From NCBI RefSeq assembly GCF_024756255.1, contig NZ_JANUHB010000004.1:62001-126000 (forward strand): DNA of 64,000 bases, in the 5' to 3' direction. Source of the stretch: Massilia agilis. Its GTDB lineage: Bacteria; Pseudomonadota; Gammaproteobacteria; Burkholderiales; Burkholderiaceae_D. The translations under genes were made by a program, and so were the position numbers. The notes beneath the pieces were generated by a model, which worked only from the letters and a program-made list of their open reading frames with translations, searched no databases and had not been told where the DNA came from. The first letter of the stretch is position 1; the number at the start of each line of letters is the position of its first letter. Of this stretch, positions 45,883 to 53,420 are shown in pieces.

Positions 45883-46032
45883 ATGCAACAAGTCGACTGG
45901 CTGGGCCATTTCCTGCAACTGATCACTGTCACTGGCCGGCTGGAGGTCCGCTGCGCCTACGGGGCGCTGCACGCGTGCGCATCTGCTGGCCAAACCTGCA
46001 GCGGGCTGAAGGTTCCGGGCCAGCAGTCGTAG
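45883..46032 (+). pseudogene. Truncated AraC-family regulator (N-terminal cupin start)
   Basis: The frame from ATG 45883 reads MQQVDWLGHFLQLITVTGRL and EVRCAYGALHA, then loses similarity and stops at TAG 46030-46032. The first 30 codons match the start of AraC regulators with an N-terminal Cupin_6 domain (D-W-L-S-x-L-L-x-L-x-x-V-x-G-R-L-D-x-R-C pattern). The rest of the sensor domain and the whole HTH are missing. Confidence 0.6.
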
Positions 46033-46059
46033 CAAGCAGCTACCAGTACCAACCACGCC

Positions 46060-47952
46060 CTACTTGGGCCGGTAGTCCTCGCCAGGGACCAGCGGACGCA
46101 CGGCGATCGCCACGCCTTGGGCGCTGGTGTTGGAGTACAGCGCTCCGTAGTTCCTGCGGGCGGGATTGAAGCCGACCAGGAAGTATTCGTCGGAAATGGT
46201 GATGTCTTCCATGACGGCATTCCAGTCGCCCCAGACCGACGCGGCCGGCCAGCCATATTGGACCGCCATATCGTAGCCCTGGAGGAAATAGCGCCTGAGC
46301 TCGTCATTGTTGATCAGTCGCCAGCCCTGGCGCAGGTAGGCCGGGGAGGCGGGCATGGGCGACTGGTCCGACGCCATCGTGAGGTGGGCGTAGTTCCAGA
46401 GGCTGTCCTGGCTGGTTGAGTACCCACGGGCCCAGGGATAAGCGGTCATCACACCCTTGACCGGTGCCTGCGTGCGCACCATGATGTCGCGCTGCAGGTC
46501 CACCGCCGTGTCCTTGGGCAGAAGCTGCGTCGGATAGAGCGTCAGCTGCGCCAGCTGGCGCTGCTTGAATCCGTTGACCAGGTCCTCACGTTCGTGCTTG
46601 TAGGTCGGGTTGCTGTCGTTTGCCGGGTAGCGCTTGCTGGTGACCTTCGCATTGCAGCCATCTTCGGACGGGCCGACCGACAGGTACACATCCACCAGTT
46701 TGAACAACTGCGCCTGCACCGTTTCCCAGTACTTGCGCACCGCATACAGATCTTGCGAGTCGTCCGCGTTGAACAGCAAACGGTTGACCGTCTTGGACTG
46801 CTTGTACAAGGTGATGAGCGGCGTGGCGCCAGCCTGCAGGCCGCGCAGCCGGTTGTCGATCACGTCGCTCGAGGATGAGAACGAGCGGTCAATCGTGTAG
46901 ATCTTGCAGACGCTGTTGAGAAAATCGGTGCGCCGTTGTTTGTACGAATCAGTGAGCTTGACGGCGTCGCTCTCGTTCACCAGCGCGGTCAGGTCGGTCG
47001 TGAGCGCCTGCACCGTTTGCAGCAAGGTGCCCAGGGTCGCGACACCGTCGTTGTATTGCGCCATCTTCAGATCCGTTGCGATCCGACTCGTCACCAGCTG
47101 AACGTTGCTCAGCTGGGTTTGCATATCGCGCAGCTGATTCTGGATGGCCCTCAGCTGTTCGTTGATCTGGCTAAGCTGCGCGCCGGTCTGGTCGCCGAGC
47201 CCCAGCCCCGATAGTGCGTTCGACACGGCCATGCCCCCCAGCTCGCTGAGCGCGCCCTCGACCAGCGCACTGCCGACGTACGTGGCGAGGCTGCCGGTCC
47301 CGCTCTGCAGCAGCGGACGGCCCGCGAAGCTGAGCGTGGTGGCGGGAACCGCATCCATCTTCGCCACAAGCGAATCGATAAAGCCGTCCATGCCGGTGCT
47401 GCCCATGGCCGCGTAGAACTTGCTGTAATCGAACTCGGGCGTACTCTTGCTCGATCCGGCACCCAGGTCGCGGTTCTCGGGCAATTCCAGGAAACGCCGC
47501 ACGGCCGCCTCCGCCGCGGGCAAGTCAAGCTGTGGATGTGCCGCCAGGTAGCGGCTGGCCAGCGTCGTGAGTGGCGTGAGGTAAATCACCCCGCCGCTAT
47601 AGTTGCGCACCTCCGCCGCCATCGTCCCGGCGAGGACGGTTCCGTCGCTGAGCGTGCCGCCTTGCGACTTGATCCGGTAATTGCCGCCTGGCTTGAGCCC
47701 GCCGCCGGTGAACATACCGTTGGCATTGGTGGCGCCGAGCGAGAGCACCGCTGCCGGGTTCGAGAGGTCGACGACGCTGGCGCTGGCACCGTACATCGGC
47801 TGATCGAAGCTGACGAAACCAACGGCGGCCGGCTTGGGAGCGGCGGCGCCGACTGGGTTGGAATCGGCGACGTCGCTGCCGCAGGCCTGCAACAAGCCGA
47901 CGAGAACGAGCGCACTTGCGCGGAGCGCGCGCCGATGCAAGGAGTGGGACAT
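46060..47952 (-). CDS. Large lipoprotein of unknown function with coiled-coil region
   Basis: A 630-residue lipoprotein (lipobox LLQAC, Cys24). After a Pro/Ala linker, residues 45-130 look like a carboxypeptidase-regulatory-type beta domain (VSFDQPMYGASASVVDLSN, GLKPGGNYRIKSQGG). Residues about 245-320 contain a clear heptad coiled coil (LSQINEQLRAIQNQLRDMQ). The C-terminal 200 residues are rich in Tyr and Trp and end GEDYRPK. I do not recognise the family. ATG 47952 is set by the lipobox. It lies downstream of the hybrid kinase on the same strand, 218 bases away. Confidence 0.8.
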   Translation of the reverse strand: MSHSLHRRALRASALVLVGLLQACGSDVADSNPVGAAAPKPAAVGFVSFDQPMYGASASVVDLSNPAAVLSLGATNANGMFTGGGLKPGGNYRIKSQGGTLSDGTVLAGTMAAEVRNYSGGVIYLTPLTTLASRYLAAHPQLDLPAAEAAVRRFLELPENRDLGAGSSKSTPEFDYSKFYAAMGSTGMDGFIDSLVAKMDAVPATTLSFAGRPLLQSGTGSLATYVGSALVEGALSELGGMAVSNALSGLGLGDQTGAQLSQINEQLRAIQNQLRDMQTQLSNVQLVTSRIATDLKMAQYNDGVATLGTLLQTVQALTTDLTALVNESDAVKLTDSYKQRRTDFLNSVCKIYTIDRSFSSSSDVIDNRLRGLQAGATPLITLYKQSKTVNRLLFNADDSQDLYAVRKYWETVQAQLFKLVDVYLSVGPSEDGCNAKVTSKRYPANDSNPTYKHEREDLVNGFKQRQLAQLTLYPTQLLPKDTAVDLQRDIMVRTQAPVKGVMTAYPWARGYSTSQDSLWNYAHLTMASDQSPMPASPAYLRQGWRLINNDELRRYFLQGYDMAVQYGWPAASVWGDWNAVMEDITISDEYFLVGFNPARRNYGALYSNTSAQGVAIAVRPLVPGEDYRPK

Positions 47953-48170
47953 TTGAGGCTTCCTCGTTGTTGTGAATGTCGTTACCCGATGCATGCGGAC
48001 CAATGCCGCAGTAGCCGCCGGGTTGTGCACAGCGATGGCATCGGTCTTTGGCGCGGCGGAGTATAGCGATGATCCGCGTTGGGATAAATAACGCGCCGGA
48101 CTAGGCAGGACTAGAAAAAGGACTAGATCCAATGCGGATCTGGAGGTATGGAACCGGTCGTGGAATGGCT

Positions 48171-49946
48171 TTACGGCCCCGGTTCGCGGACAAGCTCGCG
48201 CAAGCCAGCCAGTGCAGATCTCAACCTGCCAGGATGTACCGGCTTGTGCAGTAAAAGGTACTGGCTGGCGCTGGCTTCGCGCAGCCGTTCCGGCGCCGTG
48301 TCTCCCGTCAGGATCAGGGCAGGGATGTGCGCGCCGACCGCCTTGCGCACCGCGGCTATCGCCTCGCTTCCTGTGCGCCCTTCGCGTAGCCGGTAATCGG
48401 CAATGATCACATCCGGCACGAAGGATGCGCGTTCAATCCTCGCCAGCGCTTCCTCGGTGCTTTCGGCCGTCAGCGTTCGACAGCCCCAGCTTTCCAGCAC
48501 CTCTGCCGTAGCGCGGCGGACGACGGCGTCGTCGTCGATGACAAGCACCGACCAGCCTTCGAGCCTGGCGGGAACGTCCTCCTGGTCCGTCTCCCGAAGC
48601 CTTGCTGCTTCAGGCGCGAGGGGCGCCTGAACAAAAAACGCAGTGCCTCGTCCGAGGGTGGAACGCAGCGTCAGGGGATGGTCGAGGATGCGGCACAGGC
48701 GATCCACGATTGCGAGCCCGAGTCCCAGGCCCTTGCGGCGGTCCCGCTCGGGATTCTCGAGCTGATAAAACTCGCGGAAGATGGCCTGGTGGTGCTCCGG
48801 GGCGATCCCCTGCCCGGTGTCGTAGACCGCAATGGCCACGCCGTTCTTTTTGCGCCTTGCCCCCACCAGCACGGCCCCACGGTCGGTGTAGCGGATGGCG
48901 TTGGTAATGATGTTGCGCAGGATGCGTCCTAACATCTGCGGGTCGCTCAAGATCTCCAATCGGGTAGCGACGAAACCCAACTCGATGCCTTTTTCCTCGG
49001 CCACCGGCCGCAGTTCCCTCTCCAGGCCATCGAAAATGTCCTGCAGACTAAGCACGCTGATCTGGGGCTTGAACAGCCCCGCTTCCAGCTTGGAAATGTC
49101 GAGCAATTCGTTGAGCAGACCCTCCAGCGACCGCGTGGATGCTTCCAGGTGCTCCAGGATCTCGCCGGCCCGCGCCTTGTCCGGCGAGTGGCGCAATGCC
49201 TGGACAAACAGGGTCACCGCGTGCAAGGGTTGGCGCAAGTCGTGGTTGGCGGCAGCCAGGAATCTGGATTTGGCGAGATTGGCTTCCTCAGCCCGCATAC
49301 GAGCTTGCTCCGCTGCTCTTTTCTCATCCTGTAGTTGCCGCACCAGTCCCTGCTTCTCGAGCCTTAATCGAATGGACTCGTCCAGCACGCGCGAAATCTG
49401 CCGTGCAGATGCCAGGACATTGAACAGGTACAGGATGCACATCAGCCCCATGATCCAGAAATCGCCTCCGGCCATCAGGTAGCGCAGTGCAATTGGCAGG
49501 GCCGTGGGAATGGATGCGTACTGGGCAGGACGCCACGACGAATAGCTGGCGACTGAGCCTGCGGTAATACCAGCCAGGGTGATGGTGATGAAGATCAGCG
49601 CAATGGGCGAATCAGGATTGAAGAACAGTATTCCGGCCGCGCCCCAGGCTGCTCCTGCTAGCATTGTCGCTATCGTCAAATAGTGGTGCCAGGGCAGCGT
49701 GCTCGCTGCGCCGCGTCGCCGATAGCCAATGAGCAAGGCCAGACGGACGACAATCAGGAAAATGATGGCCGCCCACCAACCTATCAGCGTTTGGTGTTCA
49801 GCGACATTCCACAAAACCCAGACCAGCCCGGCGGACAACAATAAGTTCGTTATCAGGGCAAACGAGGTGTTCCGGAACAATACCTCGATTTTCTCGGATT
49901 CGACCTGGCCTCGGAGCCGGATCGCGGGAATGGATTTACCCGGCAT
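48171..49946 (-). CDS. Hybrid sensor histidine kinase with C-terminal receiver
   Basis: A 591-residue membrane kinase. Residues about 25-195 hold six hydrophobic helices, then a coiled linker. The HisKA motif is AAANHDLRQPLHAVTLF with His235. The ATPase domain has RNIITNAIRYT (N box), VYDTGQGI (G1) and GLGLGLAIVDRL (G2). The C-terminal receiver (about 470-585) has Asp517 in DVIIADYRLREG. This NHDLRQPLHA class is common in betaproteobacteria and usually pairs with a LuxR-type regulator. The start (ATG 49946) overlaps the stop of that regulator by 11 bases, so the two are translationally coupled. No dedicated sensory domain other than the membrane part is seen. Confidence 0.95.
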   Translation of the reverse strand: MPGKSIPAIRLRGQVESEKIEVLFRNTSFALITNLLLSAGLVWVLWNVAEHQTLIGWWAAIIFLIVVRLALLIGYRRRGAASTLPWHHYLTIATMLAGAAWGAAGILFFNPDSPIALIFITITLAGITAGSVASYSSWRPAQYASIPTALPIALRYLMAGGDFWIMGLMCILYLFNVLASARQISRVLDESIRLRLEKQGLVRQLQDEKRAAEQARMRAEEANLAKSRFLAAANHDLRQPLHAVTLFVQALRHSPDKARAGEILEHLEASTRSLEGLLNELLDISKLEAGLFKPQISVLSLQDIFDGLERELRPVAEEKGIELGFVATRLEILSDPQMLGRILRNIITNAIRYTDRGAVLVGARRKKNGVAIAVYDTGQGIAPEHHQAIFREFYQLENPERDRRKGLGLGLAIVDRLCRILDHPLTLRSTLGRGTAFFVQAPLAPEAARLRETDQEDVPARLEGWSVLVIDDDAVVRRATAEVLESWGCRTLTAESTEEALARIERASFVPDVIIADYRLREGRTGSEAIAAVRKAVGAHIPALILTGDTAPERLREASASQYLLLHKPVHPGRLRSALAGLRELVREPGP

Positions 49947-50559
49947 CGCTTTCCAATCCCAGCACCGCTGCCTTGCGGGCTGCATCCACGCGGTTATCGA
50001 CGTTCAAGGCATCGAGGATCGCCGCTACATGAACCCGCACGGTATTGACCCGCATCCCGAGCTGCGTCGCGATCTCCTTGTTCGAGTAATCCTGGGCAAT
50101 CAGCGCCAGGACTTCACGCTGCCGTTTGGTGAGGCTGCGGGATTCGTTCGGGGAAGGCGTGCCGGGCATTACACCCTCGAGCGGAACATAAGTGCCGCCA
50201 GCCAGGATCAACTGCAACGCCGCCGTCATCACTTCCGGACTGGACGACTTCGGAATGAATCCTTGGGCGCCCCGTCGCATGCCATCGACAATGAGTCGGG
50301 CGTTTTCATTCGCGGACAGCAGCACGATCGGGGTTTTCGGACAAAGGCCGCGAAGCCGCAGCAATCCATCCAGGCCAGTCATTCCGGGCAAGGCGAGATC
50401 CAGCAGGATGAGGTCAATATCCTGTTCCACCAATGCCTTGGAAAACGCGTCTTCACAGGTGTCGGACTCCAGGAACTGGTGTTCGCCGGGGAGTTGCTCG
50501 AGGAGGAAACGCAATCCTCTTCGATATAGCGCATGGTCTTCGATGAGCAGGAATTTCAA
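49936..50559 (-). CDS. LuxR/NarL-family response regulator
   Basis: A 207-residue regulator. The receiver spans residues 1-120 with phosphoacceptor Asp54 in LILLDLALPG, Asp8 in the acidic pocket and Lys in GFIPKSSSPEVM. The C-terminal LuxR helix-turn-helix is SLTKRQREVLALIAQDYSNKEIATQLGM...NTVRVHVAAIL. It precedes and overlaps the hybrid kinase gene, its probable partner. Targets unknown. Confidence 0.96.
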   Translation of the reverse strand: MKFLLIEDHALYRRGLRFLLEQLPGEHQFLESDTCEDAFSKALVEQDIDLILLDLALPGMTGLDGLLRLRGLCPKTPIVLLSANENARLIVDGMRRGAQGFIPKSSSPEVMTAALQLILAGGTYVPLEGVMPGTPSPNESRSLTKRQREVLALIAQDYSNKEIATQLGMRVNTVRVHVAAILDALNVDNRVDAARKAAVLGLESDAG

Positions 50560-50575
50560 TTTGAATACTTCTGGT

Positions 50576-51430
50576 TTAACAGGGCGTAGAACAAGCTTGG
50601 GCAGCGGCCGCCGCGGTCTGGCCGCGGGCTTGCTCCCGGTAGCGTCCCGGTGGTTTGCCTACCAGCTTGCGAAAATCCGACGTGAAATGGGCCTGGTCGA
50701 AATAGCCCAGGCTCAGTGCCAGCGCAGTCAGGTCGATGTCTTCACCGTTGGCCAGCCGGTCCGCGGCTTCATGCAGGCGGTAGCGGCGGATCGTCCACTT
50801 CGGGCTGACCCCGACGTAATCGCTGAACAGCTGCTGCAGGCTGCGCACGCTCAGGCCGGCGCCTGCCGCCATGTCTTCCACCTGCGTCATGCCAGGCGTG
50901 GCCTGGACGCAGCGCAGGATGGCGCCGATGCGCTCGACCTGCGGGTCCGCCTGCGGCAGGCTGGCGCACAGCAGCGCGTCGGCCGCTGCGATCATGGCCG
51001 GGTCGTCGGCCCCGTCGAGCACGGCGCGCTGTGCGGCCAGGTCGTCCCAGCCGAGTACCTCGGACAATGGCAGCACCCGGTCGGTGATCGTATGGAGCGG
51101 CCTGCCCAGGAACGGCCGGAACGCGCCGGGGAGGAACTTCAGGCCGCACACCTTGCCATGGCCCCGCAGTTCGTAGTCGAACGCGCCCGTGGTCACGCCG
51201 AAAACGCCGGTGCGCACGGTATCGAAGACGATGTGCACGCTCGGATAAGGCAAGGTGCGCTGCACGTAGGGCGGGCGCTCGCGCAAGTCCCACTCGACGA
51301 TCCAATAATGCTCGAGGAAAGGCGCCAGGTGCGGCGGCGGCGCATAGCGGGCCATGCGGAACATGTCCTTGGCAAGCGTGGGCGCCACCACACCCCTGGC
51401 GCAGCCATCAATGGGAGAAAGCTCGGTCAT
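50576..51430 (-). CDS. AraC-family transcriptional regulator (DUF6597-type N-terminus)
   Basis: A 284-residue regulator. The N-terminal part (YAPPPHLAPFLEHYWIVEWDL, FGVTTGAFDYELRGHGKVCGLKFLPGAFRPFLG) is the sensor type found with many AraC regulators. The C-terminal two-HTH domain includes VEDMAAGAGLSVRSLQQLFSDYVGVSPKWTIRRYRL and LALSLGYFDQAHFTSDFRKLVGKPPGRY. It is divergent from the GST gene with only 110 bases between the starts, so it probably regulates that gene. Confidence 0.95.
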   Translation of the reverse strand: MTELSPIDGCARGVVAPTLAKDMFRMARYAPPPHLAPFLEHYWIVEWDLRERPPYVQRTLPYPSVHIVFDTVRTGVFGVTTGAFDYELRGHGKVCGLKFLPGAFRPFLGRPLHTITDRVLPLSEVLGWDDLAAQRAVLDGADDPAMIAAADALLCASLPQADPQVERIGAILRCVQATPGMTQVEDMAAGAGLSVRSLQQLFSDYVGVSPKWTIRRYRLHEAADRLANGEDIDLTALALSLGYFDQAHFTSDFRKLVGKPPGRYREQARGQTAAAAAQACSTPC

Positions 51431-51515
51431 CAGCGGTCTGCTCGGGATCGGTGTTCGTGCAGGATTCTAGCATCGTGTTTTTACAAGACGGCAGCTGGGC
51501 CGGTCGAATAACCTG

Positions 51516-51535
51516 CCTCTCACTTTTTCGAGAGG
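51516..51535 (+). promoter_or_regulatory. Hairpin over the ribosome binding site of the GST gene
   Basis: CCTCTC at 51516-51521 is complementary to GAGAGG at 51530-51535, with an 8-base loop. The 3' arm is the Shine-Dalgarno sequence, 5 bases before ATG 51541, so the stem would hide it. A regulatory role is inference. Confidence 0.4.
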
Positions 51536-51540
51536 ACACT

Positions 51541-52149
51541 ATGGAACGCCACCTGACCCTTTTTCACGCCCCGCAATCCCGGTCCACCGCCGTCCGGATC
51601 CTGCTCGAGGAACTCGGCGCGAAGTACGACTTGCGCGTTCTGGACCTGAAGGCCAACGAACAGCGCGCGCCCGGCTATCTCGCGGTCAATCCGATGGGGA
51701 AGGTGCCTGCGCTCTTGCACGGCGACGCGCTGGTCACCGAGCAGGCGGCCATCATGATCTACCTGGCCGACCTGTTTCCGCAGTCCGGCCTCGCGCCGGC
51801 GCTCGGCGACCCGTTGCGCGGCCCCTATCTGCGCTGGATGGCCTTCCACGGGTCGGCATTCGAACCGGCCGTGATCGACCTGGCGATGAAGCGCGACCCC
51901 ACGCCGCCCTCCATGTGCCCGTATGGCGACTACGACACCATGCTGGCCACGGTGACGCGCCAGCTGCGCGCCGGCCCGTACCTGCTGGGCGAGCGCTTTT
52001 CGGCCGCCGACATCCTGTGGGCCAGTGCGTTTGGCTGGACCACGGCGTTCAAGCTGGTGCCGGAACTGCCGGAGATCACCGCCTACCTGGCGCGCGTGAA
52101 TTCCCGGGCCAGCGTGCAAAGGGTCAATGCACTGGAAGCGCCGGCCTGA
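51541..52149 (+). CDS. Glutathione S-transferase family protein
   Basis: A 202-residue GST. The thioredoxin-like N-terminal domain has LTLFHAPQSRSTAVRILLEELG, NPMGKVPALLHGDALVTEQAAIMIYLADLFP with the cis-Pro and glutathione gamma-glutamyl contacts. The helical C-terminal domain includes YLLGERFSAADILWASAF, the N-capping box motif of GSTs. It probably conjugates glutathione to an electrophile; substrate unknown. ATG 51541 follows GAGAGGA. It is divergent from an AraC regulator. Confidence 0.95.
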   Translation: MERHLTLFHAPQSRSTAVRILLEELGAKYDLRVLDLKANEQRAPGYLAVNPMGKVPALLHGDALVTEQAAIMIYLADLFPQSGLAPALGDPLRGPYLRWMAFHGSAFEPAVIDLAMKRDPTPPSMCPYGDYDTMLATVTRQLRAGPYLLGERFSAADILWASAFGWTTAFKLVPELPEITAYLARVNSRASVQRVNALEAPA

Positions 52150-52303
52150 ACGGCGACGCCGCAGGTGGCGGCCGGTGTCCTCGGGCAAGCACAGCTATAA
52201 TCGATGGCGCGCTTTGCCACAAGCAGACGGCGCAACGTGCGGCGGGGGCTGCGCTCGAACCTGCCATATCCAAACAGGATGTAGAAGCAAGGGAACCGCC
52301 AAC

Positions 52304-53404
52304 ATGAAAAACCGATTCGAACGCATTCGGTCAACCGCGCCGCTGATCGCCGCATTGGCCGCGTCCGTGATATGCATGCCGTGCGCGCAAGCCGATGATC
52401 TCGTTGACCCGCGCGCGGTCTTGCGCGAGGCGCGCCAGTTCCTGGCTCCCGATGCCGTCAAGGACGACAAGTTCGTACCGATCGGCGGCATCGACCAGTG
52501 GATCAGCGTGCGCGGCCGTCACCGCGACGCGCCGTTCCTGCTGTTCCTCCACGGCGGCCCCGGGTTCACGTCGATCCCGAACAGCTACCTCTACACCGCG
52601 GAATGGCAGGAGTACTTCAACGTCGTCCAGTGGGACCAGCGCGGGGCGGGCAAGACCTTCGGCCGCAATCCCGGCCTGCAGCCGGCATCGCTCAGCATCG
52701 AGCGCGCGCTCAAGGACGCGGAGGAAGTCGCTGCCTATGTCAGGAAGACGTATGGCCGGCAGAAGATCGTCCTGCTGGGGCATTCCTGGGGCTCGATCCT
52801 CGGCGTGAAGCTGGCCCAGCTGCACCCGGACTGGTTCCATGCCTACGTGGGTATCGGCCAGGCGACGGATGCACGCGCCAGCGAAACCATGGGCTACCAG
52901 GCGACCCTGGCGGCAGCGCTGGCGGCCAACGACACCGAGGCGATCAAGGACCTGAAGGAGATCGCCCCCTATCCGTCGCAGGATCCGGCGGCCGACCTGG
53001 CCCACCTTGGCCGCGAGCGCAAATGGCTTGCCAGGTACGGCGGCGCGGTCTGGCGCAACACCGAAGCCGCGGTGGACGCCGCCGGAATGATCAGTCCCGA
53101 CTACACTGCGGCCGACTGGACGGACCGCGAGCGCGGCCTGGACCTCAATCTCGCGGGCCTGTGGGGCGAAATCACCAAGGTCAACCTGTTTTCGGTGAAG
53201 CGCATCGATTGCCCCGTGATCCTGTTCGAGGGGCGCCACGACCTGAACGTGAACGCGCAGCTGGCAGAGCGCTGGCTCCGGCAGTTGGAGGCGCCGGTCA
53301 AGAAGCTGGTCTGGTTTGAAGACTCCGCGCATGGCGTGTTCGACGAGGAGCCGGGCAAGACCCTGGTGACCTTGCAGGCCGAGGTGCTCCCCCTCGCGAA
53401 ATAG
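52304..53404 (+). CDS. Exported alpha/beta hydrolase (proline-iminopeptidase-like)
   Basis: A 366-residue protein with a signal peptide ending PCAQA-D. LFLHGGPGFTS is the H-G-G-P-G motif of the S33 group, VVQWDQRGAGKTFG the next strand, and LLGHSWGSILG the nucleophile elbow with Ser161. Asp313 (EGRHDLNV) and His343 (DSAHGVF) complete the triad. Members include proline iminopeptidases and other small-substrate hydrolases. A TATAAT at 52196-52201 could be its -10. It converges with the M16 peptidase gene. Confidence 0.93.
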   Translation: MKNRFERIRSTAPLIAALAASVICMPCAQADDLVDPRAVLREARQFLAPDAVKDDKFVPIGGIDQWISVRGRHRDAPFLLFLHGGPGFTSIPNSYLYTAEWQEYFNVVQWDQRGAGKTFGRNPGLQPASLSIERALKDAEEVAAYVRKTYGRQKIVLLGHSWGSILGVKLAQLHPDWFHAYVGIGQATDARASETMGYQATLAAALAANDTEAIKDLKEIAPYPSQDPAADLAHLGRERKWLARYGGAVWRNTEAAVDAAGMISPDYTAADWTDRERGLDLNLAGLWGEITKVNLFSVKRIDCPVILFEGRHDLNVNAQLAERWLRQLEAPVKKLVWFEDSAHGVFDEEPGKTLVTLQAEVLPLAK

Positions 53405-53420
53405 CGGGCGCTCGGCGCCG

